Source: Diadema setosum (Eukaryota > Echinodermata > Echinoidea > Diadematoida > Diadematidae). From it: a DNA stretch of 64,000 nt. A program made the position numbers and the translations under genes. The stretch covers positions 18,940,403-19,004,402 of the forward strand of contig NC_092688.1 in the NCBI RefSeq assembly GCF_964275005.1, read 5' to 3'. Positions 26,275-37,608 of the stretch are shown one piece after another; positions within the stretch are counted from its first letter, which is position 1; the number at the start of each line of letters is the position of its first letter. The notes beneath the pieces are model-generated. The model worked only from the letters and a program-made list of their open reading frames with translations. It made no database searches and was not told where the DNA came from.

Positions 26275-27455
26275 GAGCGTCTGGGGGCTACGCCCCACCA
26301 CTTAAAGCGCCTGGCAACGGTCATGCATTTATTCTGTAAGTGTAAGAACAAGTTCCAGTGGGTTTCATGGGGTTACTTTCCTAATTTTCAGCCAGGCTAG
26401 CCTAGCTGGTAAGAGTTTGGTCTTTGGGGCGTCTGGCGGCTATTGTCTGGCAACGATCATTCAATTATCCTTTGAGTGTATCACAAGAACAAGTTCCAGT
26501 GGGTTTCAGGAGGTTATTTTTCCAGCTATATAATAACACATAGGCTATAGCTTAGTCTAGCTGGAAAAATTGGGTCTTTAAGGGCGTCTGGCGGCTTCCC
26601 CCCCCCCCCCCCACAACCACCATTTAAAACGTCTGGCAACGGTCATGCATATCCTGTAAGTATAAAGAACAAGTTCCAGTGGGTTTCACAAGGTTACTTG
26701 TTCAGCAAGGCAAGTCTAGCTGGAAAAAGTTTGGTCTTTAAGGGCGTCTGGCGGCTACCCCCCACCACTTAAAACGTCTGGCAATGGTCATTCATTTATC
26801 CTGTAAGTGTAACAAATAAGTTCCAGTGGGTTACATTAGGTTACTTTTTCAGCTATAGGCTAGCCTAGCTGGAAAAATTTGGGTCTTTAAGGGCGTCTGG
26901 CGGCTACCCCCCACCACTTAAAACGTCTGGCACTGGTCATTCATTTATCCTGTAAGTGTAACAAATAAGTTCCAGTGGGTTTCATTAGGTTACTTTTTCA
27001 GCTAGGCTAGCCTAGCTGGAAAAATTTGGGTCTTTAAGGGCGTCTGGCGGCTACCCCCCACCACTTAAAACGTCTGGCACTGGTCATTCATTTATCCTGT
27101 AAGTGTAACGAACAAGTTCCAGTGGGTTTCATGAGGTTACTTTTTCAGCTAGGCTAGCCTAGCTGGAAAAATTTGGGTCTTTAAGGGCGTCTGGCGGCTA
27201 CCCCCCACCACTTAAAACGTCTGGCAATGGTCATTCATTTATCCTGTAAGTGTAACGAACAAGTTCCAGTGGTTTTCATGAGGTTACTTTTTCAGCTAGG
27301 CTAGCCTAGCTGGAGTTGGGCCTTTAAGAGCGTCTGGCGGCTACCCCCCACCACTTAAAACGTCTGGCAATGGTCATTCATTTATCCTGTAAGTGTAACG
27401 AACAAGTTGCAGTGGTTTTCATGGGGTTACTTTTCCACCTAGGCTAGCCTAATTT
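26275..27455. repeat. Right-arm satellite, ~147-bp units, opposite orientation to the left arm
   Basis: About eight units of the same satellite as 19950-20745, on the other strand; each contains GGCGTCTGGCGGCTACC, CACTTAAAACGTCTGGCA and ATCCTGTAAGTGTAAC. Units near the outer end match the outermost left-arm units best, as expected if the arms are an old palindrome. A C-run lies at 26598-26612. Confidence 0.88.
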
Positions 27456-27652
27456 TGGGGGGTCCTTTTTGTGGCCCTCCTGGCCACACCCACCACCGAT
27501 GACCAGCCAGACGTGCATTTCCATACTCAGGGGCATATGTACTAAATTGCTATACACATAAAAATTGGTAACCTTTTCAGCTAGGCTGACCCCCGCTGGC
27601 TCCCGGACTATAAGCGTGTGGAATGTGTGATGATACGCGCCATTTTATGTTA

Positions 27653-28043
27653 CATTTGCCGGTTCGTAATGCGCACCCGGTACCGCTGAAGTCCACACGT
27701 ATGAGCATGGGCTTTACGAACCGGCAAATGTATACAAAACACATTTGCCAGTTCGTAAAGTCCGCTCTTTAGTACGCGATATACGTAAAACGCTGAAATC
27801 GGGGGGTTTTACGAACCGGCAAACGCACTTTGCAATACTACCACAGAGCCCCAGGTGCTGCTACAAAGTAATATTTAGTATCAAACAAAGCAGAAAATTC
27901 CGCTTTCATCACTCTCTTGATATTATCATCAATGTGCGGTTATAAGACACGTTTTATGCGTTTAAAGAAGTCCCGATTCTTTAAACGTGATTATCTCGTA
28001 ATCGTGTTTCCGCGCAAATTCGAACATTCGCCGGTTCGTAATG
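27653..28043. repeat. Five alternating copies of CATTTGCCGGTTCGTAA forming nested hairpins
   Basis: The word occurs forward at 27653-27669, inverted at 27713-27730, forward (one change) at 27743-27760, inverted at 27809-27826 and forward at 28025-28043. The first four copies form two adjacent hairpins with loops of ~45-50 bp. The sequence between is CpG-rich. It lies just outside the 7.8-kb structure. Function unknown. Confidence 0.75.
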
Positions 28044-29140
28044 CTACCGACGAAATCTTTTTAAGATAATAAAAATACCACTACCTTTGGAAATGAATGA
28101 TGTTTCTAGGTGTACTGAGTTTGTACTTAGCTCTCTTTTGTATCGTCATGTAGGGTAGCCATTTTGTGTCCATTTTTATCGTGCGCCTTCGTATCTTGTT
28201 ATCTACTATCTTTGCTCTGTATGGAAGCCAAAAAAAAAAAAAGAAGAAGAAAGAAAGTAACGATACACAAAGGAAACGTAGGAAAGGAAAGGAAACCTTG
28301 GGAAATGTTGCATAAAAGGGAATGTTGTATAAAAGGGAATGTTGTATAAAAGACATCTTGCATTTTGCAGAAGGAAAATTCCAAGAAAGGGTGAGAGGGG
28401 TAATTAGCGTGTTGGGTATTAAAGTTAAGAGGTTAGGGTCTCTGATCGGTGGTAAGTGGTGTGACCTCTGGCGCTGGAATTGATGATTTCCGATTAAATG
28501 CACCCAAAATATGGAGTTATCTAATATTGATATAGAATTTTTTTATATGGTGGGTCACCATTATTCTTGGAGGAGACGTAAGAATGCGCCGCCACTATCC
28601 CTAAACAGATAGTGCCCCTGTGGAGCCGGGATTTGTAAAAACGCCGGGAGATGTAGAAATCTCGAAAATCACGTACTTGACGGTAGTACAACAAAACTGC
28701 TCATGAACCTTTACCGTTCTCATTTTCTCGTAAACCCGACAACGAATTTTCACCAGACTTAGCATATAGCATCTTTATGGTGATTCGTATGATCTTTGTC
28801 TGTTTAAGTGAGCCGCCCCAACCCAGCCGAAGGGGGAGGAGAATTGAAGCCTCAGAGTCCCTATAAACTCTCGAATCTTTATCTTTTTCTGTCGAACCGA
28901 GAAGTTTAAAGCTGAGTTAATGCTTTGAAGACATGAATGACGGAAATTTGATCTTTAATTACAGCAAATTCAGGTGTGCGTGCATGTTAGAGAGTGAGGG
29001 CGGGGGAGGGGGAGAAGGGGATTTTCACGTTTTATGCATCTTCTTCAGCGTGGAGGGAGGCTCAGGGATAAGGAGGCGGAGTTTTCACATTTTCAGCTTC
29101 TTCTTGAAAACCGCTACAGACAGGTGGTGGCTCCAAGACA
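28044..29140. other. Mostly featureless sequence with small tandem repeats
   Basis: Contains an A/GAA-rich tract (28230-28258), three copies of AAAAGGGAATGTTGTAT (28313-28350) and, near 29110-29150, a partial right end of the mariner-type MITE described next. Open frames here are interrupted or cross the MITE. Confidence 0.45.
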
Positions 29141-29152
29141 GGCTTTACTATA

Positions 29153-29329
29153 CAGTCAAACCTGTCTATATCGGCCACCCAAAGGGAGACGAAAAAGTGG
29201 CCGTCATAAAGAAGATGCCGCTATATCATGATTCTAACATGCCTTTTCTCTCGGAGGGAATTGTTTTGAGTGGTAGTATACGGCAGGTGGCCGCTATAGA
29301 CAGCCGGTGGCTAAAAAAAGGTTTGACTG
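29153..29329. mobile_element. Mariner-type MITE with TA duplication (copy 1)
   Basis: Begins CAGTCAAACCTGTCTATA and ends with the inverse GGTTTGACTG; TA flanks both sides (29151-29152 and 29330-29331). Subterminal GGCCACC/GGTGGCC words are inverted too. The length of 177 bp and absence of an ORF fit a Tc1/mariner-derived MITE. Confidence 0.85.
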
Positions 29330-29337
29330 TAGCCCTA

Positions 29338-29550
29338 CAGTCAAACCTGTCTATAGCGACCACCTCCAGGGAGACGAAAAAATGACTGTTATAGATAGGT
29401 GGCAGCTATAGACAGCTAGGTTCTTTAACATGCTTTTTCACTCGGAAGGAATTGTTTTTAGTGGTCGTATACGGCGGAGGCCGCTACAGACAGGTGGTCG
29501 CGAAGACAGGTTAACGTACAGTCAAACCTATCTATAGCAGCCACCCAAGG
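29338..29550. mobile_element. Mariner-type MITE copies 2 and 3 (partial)
   Basis: A second copy starts at 29338 with the same CAGTCAAACCTGTCTATAG and ends degenerately near 29516. A third copy starts at about 29519 and is broken off after ~30 bp. The head-to-tail clustering suggests repeated insertion into or beside a preferred TA. Confidence 0.75.
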
Positions 29551-29814
29551 GTACCTGTACCTGACCAGGGCAGGGATAATGACGGTATAACTTCGGAGGA
29601 GCAGTGGGATCAGAAATTATTGTTGATCCTGTAGACGTTAATCAGTATTACTGCTATCACAGAATTATCATATCATGTGATTGTAAATGTGCAGTGACAC
29701 TTGAAGGGGATTAAAGAAAGATTGTAATATACACTGTATGTTTATTGACGCTATAATGCAGGCAAATGCATTACAAAAAAAAAAAGACTACCACTTCAAA
29801 CATTTTGGTTTAGA

Positions 29815-30226
29815 ATGGTATTACATGCCACTTATTTACTTTTTAGAATTTAACTCTTCATTTTCACCATTCAGAACTACCGTTCAAACTAATTTAGATA
29901 ATTGGAACATCTTATTTGCATACCACTTTATTTGCACAAACCATTCAGTATACCATTCACTCTATATACAATTCATATAGCTTTCACTCTTCATTTACTA
30001 TTCACCATTTAGAGCTGGCATTAAAACGAATTAAATTGTGAAACTGACCATTTAATAAATATCATTGAGCATACCATTCGATTACTCTTCCACATACCCT
30101 TCAGTATACCCTTCAAATTACTATGAGTCTACCCTTCGTTATACCATTAAACTTCTAACCTTTCAGCATACCATTGAATTCCCCTTCACATATTTCTCAA
30201 ATTTCCATTTTGTATGCTCTTCGTTA
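29815..30226. repeat. Degenerate TACCATTCA-type minisatellite, left segment
   Basis: Recurrent ACCATTCA / TTCACTCTT words of irregular spacing. It resembles the minisatellite at 31240-33200 and may be its left part, split by the foldback. Confidence 0.5.
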
Positions 30227-30227
30227 G

Positions 30228-31227
30228 GCTTGTGCCGAAAGGGTGGGTTGGGTGGTGGCGCGTCGCGTTAATGGGAACACCACCCTTCGTCCAAAGCCCC
30301 CCCCCCCCCCGGTTTTGCCGAAAGGGTGCGTTGGGAGCGTTGGGTCGCGTCGCGTTGACTGGAACCCCACCCTTCGTCCAAAGCCCCCCACCCCCCCCCC
30401 CCGTTTTGCCGAAAGGGTGCGTTGGTACTTTTTCTCATGTAATATTAAAAGACGAATTTTGAATTTATGTTTAACCTTCAATCAACCATTTCAAAGAGGC
30501 TATCGTCCGGATCGGTTTACACTCTATCACCACTTGGTCTACAACCAGTTGGTCTAATAGACAGTTTAATATCAGTTGGTCTAAAGTAATAACCAGTTGG
30601 TCTAGTCATCATTTCGTCCAATTACTGTTTGGTCTAATTGTTATTTGGTTTAATTACTATTTGGTCTACAGTCAATTCGTCTAATAATAGCCATTTGGTC
30701 TATTTTTGGTCTATTATGAGTTGGTCTAATTCCATTTCGTCTAATCATCAAATGGTCTAAAATAAAACCAAATTTGTCCAATATAAATTTGATGTACACA
30801 TCAATAAAAAGGCCCCCCCCCCAAAAAAAAGTAGCCCAGTTGGTCATAAAGACGAAACGATGATTGGTTATTAGACCAACTGATATTAAACAGACTAGAC
30901 CAACTGGCTGTAGACCAAGTGGTAATAGAGTGTAAACCGATCCGGACGATAGCCTCTTTGAAATGGTTATTTGAAGGTTAAATATAAATTCAAAACTAGT
31001 CTTTTAATATTACATGAGAAAAAGTACCAACGCACCCTTTCGGCAAAACCGGGGGGGGGGGGGGGGGGCTTTGGACGAAGGGTGGGGTTCCAGTCAACGC
31101 GACGCGACCCAACGCTCCCAACGCACCCTTTCGGCAAAACCGGGGGGGGGGGGGGGGCTTTGGACGAAGGGTGGTGTTCCCATTAACGCGACGCGCCACC
31201 ACCCAACCCACCCTTTTGGCACAAGCC
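30228..31227. mobile_element. 1.0-kb foldback element
   Basis: Arms of ~360 bp (30228-30590 and 30868-31227) are near-perfect reverse complements. Each contains two direct subunits with TTTGCCGAAAGGGTGCGTTG, ACGCGACGCG and a G- or C-run. The ~280-bp loop holds about ten copies of TTGGTCTA or TCGTCTA. The outer tip is GGCTTGTGCC / GGCACAAGCC. No ORF is credible. The right half of its right arm is repeated at 57077-57355. Confidence 0.85.
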
Positions 31228-31239
31228 CTTCGGGCTTAC

Positions 31240-33200
31240 CACTGAAGCTTAAAATTCAACATTTACCATTGGCGTACCACTCACCCTCCATCGTAAAAGA
31301 GACAATGATTCAAAAACTAGTATTCACATCAAATAAATATATGAATGTAAACATACATATTACTAAAAAAATTAAACGACCAAAAGAACAACAAAAAAAT
31401 ACTTACATCTAGAGCTCTACATGTCTTAAGAGTGTATATCGCCTTCATGGATTCTAATACTGATCCAATAGATACCAATGAATAACCAGTGGCATAAAAA
31501 ACCAAAAACTGGCAGAATGGCACCATTTGATTATTAAATGGCTTGACCCTCTCCCAACCCCCCCCCCAAAAAAAAAAAAAAATATATATATATATAATTT
31601 GATAACAAAAAAAAAAAAATGACCAAATCATGTTATAGATTTTTATCTTTGAATTAATGAAATGAAGTTCCATTTTAAAAGATGGTGACATGTAATGATA
31701 TTCGTGAATATACCAATAGCTGAATTAAATTCGGCTATCAAGTCGCCTTCACTTCTAAAATCTTAGCATAATAAACATTAAACTGCAATACTGAAATACC
31801 TTTCACCATTGGCAAATACCACAAGCCACTGGAAAGTTGCCATTAAAATACATTTCAACATTGACAGTTACCAGTGACCACTAAAAACTTAATATTGAAA
31901 TGCCTTTTACTTTTGAAGGTTACCACTGACCACGAGAAACCTACATTTAGCTACCTTTCATCATTGACAGTTACCACTGACCACTGGAAAGCTACCATTG
32001 AAATATCTTTCACCATTAACAGTTACCACTGACCACAGCAAAGCTATCATTAGAATATTACCTTTCACCATTGACAGTGGTTTAACACTCACCGCTGGAA
32101 ACCTACCACTGGCATACTTTTCTCCATTGGCGGTTACCACTGATCACTGGAAACCTACCATTCAAAACCCCTTCACAATTGACAATTACCACTAACTTGA
32201 GACTATAGAAACCTATCATTCAAATACCCTTCACCATTAACAGTTACTGCTGACTACTATAATAAAAACTTACCATTCAAATCCTTTCACTATTGACAGT
32301 TAGCGCTGACCACTGGAAACCTACCATTCAAAAACCCTTCACCATCGACAATTACCACTGACCACTGAAAACCTAACATTCAAATACCCTTAATTCTCCA
32401 TTGAGAGTTTACACCGACAACTGGAAACTTACCATTCAAATATCCTTCACACTTGACAGTTACCACTGACCACTGAAAACCTACTAATCCTTTCACCATT
32501 GACAATTACCACTGACCACTAGAATCCTACCATTTGCCCTTTCACCAATAACGGTTACCACTGACCACTTGAAAGCTTCCAATCAAATACTATTCATCAT
32601 TGACAGTTACAATTGACCATTGGATACCTTACATTCAAATACCCTTTACCATTGACAGTTACTACTGACCACTGGAAACCTACCATTAAAATACCCTTCA
32701 CCATTGACAATTACCACTGATCACTGAAAACCTACCATTCAAATACCCTTCACGACTGGCAGGTACCTCTGACCACTGGAAACTTACCATCAAATACCCT
32801 TCACCATTGACAGTTACACTGACCTTTGGAAAACTACCATTCAAATACCCTTCACCATTTACAGTTACCACTGACCACTGGAAACCTACTATTCAAATAC
32901 CCTTCACCATTAACCCCCACCGGCCACTGGAAACTTACATTCAAAATATCCTTCACCATCGACAATTACTACTGACCACTGGAAACGTACCATGCAAACA
33001 CCTTTCACCATTTACAGTTACTACTAGCTACTGGAAACCTACCATTCAAATACCATTCACCATTGACAGTTACCACTGACCACTGGAAACCTACAATCCA
33101 AATAACCGTCACCAGTGACAGTTACCACTGTACACTAGAAATCTACAATTCAAATACCCTCCACCATTGACAGTTACCTTTCACAACACTATTCAATTGC
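31240..33200. repeat. Minisatellite, ~50-bp units
   Basis: From ~31790 on, around 25 degenerate units share ACCACTGGAAACCTACCATT, CAAATACCCTTCACC and ATTGACAGTTACC. A unique spacer with A/T runs lies at 31290-31790. Open frames in it are repeat translations. The copy in the duplicated block is at 57916-59325. Confidence 0.88.
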
Positions 33201-33989
33201 CATTGACGATTTTTGTAAGGGGGTGGAGGTTTGTAGAAGGGAGAACAACATAAGTGAACACTCCCCAATCAGCAAAAAGAGACACATGTGTACAATTATG
33301 TTGTTTTTGCCTTGTGGGTGCATTTCATACTTTCGACGTTCAAAAGAATTCAGCGGGTTAGCAATGTTATAAAGCAGCACCCAGTTTGGGTAGAGTGTAT
33401 GCAAAAATTCTGGAGCACTACTGATTCTGTTCGCAGCTGTGAATATAAGATGTCGTGAATTAGCGCAAGGAGAAAAGTTGCTGAGGCAGATATTTTGAAG
33501 AAAGAGTTAAAAAGGGGAAAAAAAAACCAAGTATGATTCGGATATCAGTGATAGCATCAGACTATTGTGAAAAGTCACCAGAGGAGAGTTTGTGATACAG
33601 ATTAGTCTGTTTGATGAGGTTACAGTAATACTATCGTGACTATAGTCTGCTGCTACGAGCACCACGCGCGAGTGTGTTCCCATGAAGTTTGTTTGGTTTT
33701 ATTTCTGCTTTTTCAAATCACACATAACCATAGAGTACATACATACCAACGGCGTAAATCCGTCCTGAGGAGTGGGGGGGATGGTCACCATCACCACGAT
33801 TACAAGCCCACCGGACCGGCGCAGCCTTGGGAGGGGGGGGGGGGGGGGGGGGGGGGGGAGAGAAGCTTGGTGCCCCCCCCCCCCCCCACACACACACACA
33901 CACTTTATACAAGGATCGGATGTCCCACTCTTTTGCATAAAATATGTGGGAGGAAAGTGGCAGCAAAAATATGAAGACGAAGTTCTTGT

Positions 33990-34024
<35 letters not shown>

Positions 34025-34289
34025 TATCAGATGACTTTCGGCGGGAAATCAGACCTTAAAAGTATGAAAACATTTTTTTTTTTTTTAAATATATGTGAGA
34101 GGGAGCGGAACGACCGAACGGGGGGAGGTTGTGTATGGGGGGTGGTATCCTTCTCCCACACGAGGAAGATTTTGCATTTTCAGCCCTGAAATTCAGCGAT
34201 CTGGTGCACACTTTTGGTAAAAAATGTGTTTTCTTTTCTTTAAAAAAACAATAAGAAAATGAAATATTCACAATATATTATTGAATGAC
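33201..34289. other. Non-coding block with extreme homopolymers
   Basis: No gene seen. G-run at 33832-33858, C-run at 33875-33888, (CA)n at 33888-33902 and T-runs at 33992-34021 and 34073-34086. The same layout recurs with different run lengths at 59945-60200. Confidence 0.6.
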
Positions 34290-34292
34290 TAA

Positions 34293-34858
34293 AGGGCTTT
34301 TTACACTTGTGTTTCTTAACCCCGGACTTTCTCTGACCCAGGACTATCGTTAGTCCCGTACCAATTTTTTCAGCTTTTTACACTCGCCAATTAGTCCCGT
34401 ACTATCTCTTGTCCGGGGCTAAGGAGAAAACTGACCTTTTTACACTCGTATTTCTTAGCCCCGGACTTTCCAAACCACATGAATATTCATAATTACGCTG
34501 TGTACTGTACACGTACACGCACGCACCGGCAGCACTTGATTACCTCGTTTCTGATTGGTCAGTGAGGGTCGGACTTCGTCTCCGTTGCTTAGCCCAGGAT
34601 TATTTTTTCGTTCTGTTTACACTCACTTGCTTGGCACCGCAATTGCGGTGCTAGCACCGCAATTGCGGTGCTAACCCCTGCTATTTTGCAGGGCCAGATA
34701 GTACCGTACTATCGGTGGGGCTAGCCCACTTTGGCAAAAACGAGTGTAAACAGAAAGTGGGCTAAGGATAGTCCCGTACCAACGGTGGGGCTAAGGCCCC
34801 CCCTTAGCCCCACCGATAGTCCGGGGCTAAGCAAAAATTTACAAGTGTAAAAAGCCCT
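34293..34858. mobile_element. PIF/Harbinger-like MITE with TAA duplication
   Basis: Ends AGGGCTTTTTACACTTGT and its reverse complement. TAA flanks both sides (34290-34292 and 34859-34861), and the second copy of the duplication (around 60403) has a single uninterrupted TAA, proving the insertion. A three-base TWA target and GGGC-type ends fit PIF/Harbinger. The interior contains two adjacent perfect palindromes, GCACCGCAATTGCGGTGC (34634-34651 and 34654-34671). 566 bp, no ORF. Confidence 0.88.
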
Positions 34859-34867
34859 TAAATCGTG

Positions 34868-35170
34868 CACTCTAAAAAATGCGGGGTTAAAAATGACCCC
34901 GAACGGGGTTGAAAATGACCCCGCATACTTGGTCAACTATGCACTAACCCCGTGCGGGGTCACTTTAACCCCGCATTGCGGGGTCACCCAAAATGACCCT
35001 GCAGCGGGGTTAAAATTTAACCCCGGCGGGGTTGAAATTCAACCCCGTTGCGGGGTCATTTCCAGATGACCCCGAACGATTTCGGGGTCCTTTCAAAATG
35101 ACCCCGCATGATTGCGGGGTCATTTAAAAAATAACCCCGCCTGACTTGCGGGGTCATTAATCCAACCTAT
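34868..35170. repeat. Subterminal GGGGTT/AACCCC hairpin array of element E
   Basis: At least eight short inverted pairs built on GCGGGGTCATTT and AATGACCCCGC, each enclosing 2-8 bp (for example CCCCGAACGGGG and CCCCGTGCGGGG). Similar words occur in the right end (56355-56475). Probably binding or structural sites of E. Confidence 0.82.
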
Positions 35171-37429
35171 TATGGGCAGCCAAAAATGACGAATTATTTT
35201 CACAAATGTCAAATTTTCACATCAAATTTAATAAACAGATTAACATGAATCTTATTTTTTTTTCTACCTAGAGCAAAATGTAAAGTGGGCCTACATATCA
35301 ACATGATGATTAAAAAGAAAGAAAACAAAACGAAAGCGTACATTTAGTGTCTAGCAAGCAGTCTTGAAGAATCATCGATCACTGGCATAATTTGTATGCT
35401 TTGTATTGATCAATACCAAAATATCAGAATCAGCTCTGCAATGAATCCCTTCTGCTTAAGCAGATTTTGGAGAAAGTGGGCGTGTATCAAAAGATGTTAT
35501 GATTATAGATATGACTTGAAATCGTCGATAATGATTATGAATAGATAAGTGCATCAGTTTTTCTGGGATTAGAAAAACGATTTTAACTTAGTATAATATG
35601 TAAAAATAATTTCACTTTTATACAACTAACACAAAAGCACACAAATCACTGCAAAATACTAGTATTCGTTTCTTTCCCAATTTATTTAGCACTACAATTC
35701 TATCAGAAGAAATTCAACACTTGATCGTGATCATTTTTTTTTTATTCGTTACAAGCATGCGTTTGTTTACAGTTGGATTTAAAAGATAAAGCTAACCAAT
35801 TTACAATTGGACAAAAATCAAAACAAACCGTTCAATAATAGGGTTCTATAGAACCCGGGGCCAGAGTTGTTTACTTCTATAGCGAGAGACCGCGATGTGA
35901 GATAAAACTAGAGAGTTAGTCTGAAAGTCTGCTAATCCTTAGACTATGATTCCAGAATGATAGAGCCAAGACGTCCAATAACTGAAACTCACTTACGTGG
36001 TTTTTAGGAAAATTAAGCTGCGTCTGCGATAGGTCTAAAAAAGTACATAGATAAGAAGATGATCCGTTCGATATAGCCTACATAAACAGAAATTTTAAGT
36101 ATTCCATATTCCAAGCTGTTCGCGTTGATCAGAAGGATGATGCCCTGGAAAGGTGCCATGATGTCAGTGAATTCGTTCCAGCTAGGCTTAGTGAAGAGCT
36201 CGATCGGCTGCTAGACTAGATTTGCATGTTCAGGATCCCCCTGGGCCTACCTGTTCACGACGACGATGATGACAAGATTTGTCCAGCCCTGCTTCGACGA
36301 TGACCTAATTTAAATTTCAGGCGCAAAGACGAACATCTCAGCAAATTTCGATCTCGCGACGAAGAAACACCTATAAGAGCACGATGATTAAAATGCACCT
36401 TCTGTTGCAAAAAATCTAGAAGTAGAACTCTCTTTACTTTAGTTGAAGCTGACGATGTAGATAAACAGTAGGCACCTAACCGTGCTGGAAGTGGAACACC
36501 GACGGCGGCTCCAATCATTTGTAGCTTCCGTTTCTGTACCGGTACCCTTTCGTCTGAAATGAGAAGAGTGTATCTATGGTTTACGTAGGTGTAGGATTCA
36601 AAATCAGAATAGGAGCCCAATAGTTCCGTAAAACCAAAGTTGAGTTATCTGCACGTTGTAAATAGATCTGTGTTCAGATTTTCTAGATCTTGAAAGATCT
36701 ACGAGTAAATGTTAGAACTCTTAGAACCATTCACGCATTCCAGCACTGGAACTAGAGAGGTTTATGCACATTGCAGCGCAATGCGACTCGATGTAGGCCC
36801 CTATCTGGCTATAGTATAACGGAGGAAATTTTTGCTACGTTGTATAATAATACAATAGGCCCACCTGAGTTACATAGAGTTTCTAATTTCTTTTAGGCCT
36901 AACGTTTAGATGTATTCTACTTCTGAACTTTTGCAGTCTTGGTCTGGCCCGGCTAGGCCAAAAAGAATACCTACAAACAAAATCAAGAAAGCACCAATGT
37001 CTGCTTAGGCCTATTTGCCGGGGCATAGATCTTCCAAGTCATTTATGTAGGCCGGCTACATTGAACAAAATAACAAAGGTCATGTAGGCCTATTAGTACA
37101 TAGTACTAGTATCTCAAACTCAGGTTCTCTAACAAGTTAGAGTCGGTCACATGATACGGGGGTAAAAACCCCCAGTATTAGGCCTACTATTCGGTCATTT
37201 AAGCTTTTCTGCAATATTTTGTAAACTAAAATAATACATACATAGGGCCTACATCATATCTACAGCAACGTATGTGAAATATATCAAATTTTTAAATCTC
37301 AATTTTCATTTTTTAAATATCTCACAGAATTTCACAAAATCCCATAAAGATATCACCTTGAAAATCCCCCAGAATACGGTCACCGCGATCAGAATTCGGT
37401 CACGCGATATGCTACAGAAACGTGTTATA
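35171..37429. other. Interior of element E, left of the retrotransposon
   Basis: AT-rich sequence. The only notable ORF is a 121-codon - strand frame at 36255-36620. Inside it, 36476-36553 is bounded by an acceptor-like tctcatttcag and a donor-like gtgcct, reading VPVQKRKLQMIGAAVGVPLP. That could be an exon of an E-encoded protein, but I recognise no domain. Confidence 0.3.
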
Positions 37430-37433
37430 GGCC
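37430..37433. repeat. 4-bp target-site duplication GGCC, left
   Basis: GGCC immediately precedes the left LTR TG and is repeated at 55733-55736 immediately after the right LTR CA. A 4-bp duplication fits Ty3/Gypsy integrases. Confidence 0.85.
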
Positions 37434-37608
37434 TGTAACGGTATTTGATCGTGACCATGTACCAATTTGGGGTGGCGATCTTAAAAGATTTGTCCTATCT
37501 GCCACCAAACAGTAACAAGGCTAGATCTCCGTAACGGTAGCTCAATCAATCAAATCTCATCAACTATCACTCATTCGAAGGTAATGCTGCCACCAGGTTT
37601 GTTCAGGT

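Larger units (their letters stand above)
19802..27611. mobile_element. 7.8-kb structure with long satellite-bearing inverted arms
   Basis: Both ends carry the same terminal sequence, ATAGTCCGGGAGCCAGCGGG, in opposite orientations. Homology continues inward for ~150 bp of unique arm (19802-19950; 27455-27611) and then into inverted arrays of a ~147-bp satellite. Between the arms lie ~5.5 kb of unrelated repeats and a LINE fragment. TA at the outer edges is a possible target duplication. No transposase is recognisable, so it is either non-autonomous or a composite foldback. Confidence 0.72.
30936..34867. repeat. Tandem segmental duplication, copy 1, left part
   Basis: The segment from ACCGATCCGGACGATAG (30936) to AAATCGTG (34867) recurs at 57076-60413 with only scattered substitutions and homopolymer-length changes. 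Copy 1 additionally carries the MITE at 34293-34858 and continues, after element E, at 56486-57076. Near identity implies a recent event or an assembly artefact. Confidence 0.88.

Noticed and set aside
32807..33079. 90-codon frame with TVTTDHWKPTIQIPFTI repeats
   Set aside because: It is a minisatellite translation; it appears identically in the duplicated copy at 58933-59205.
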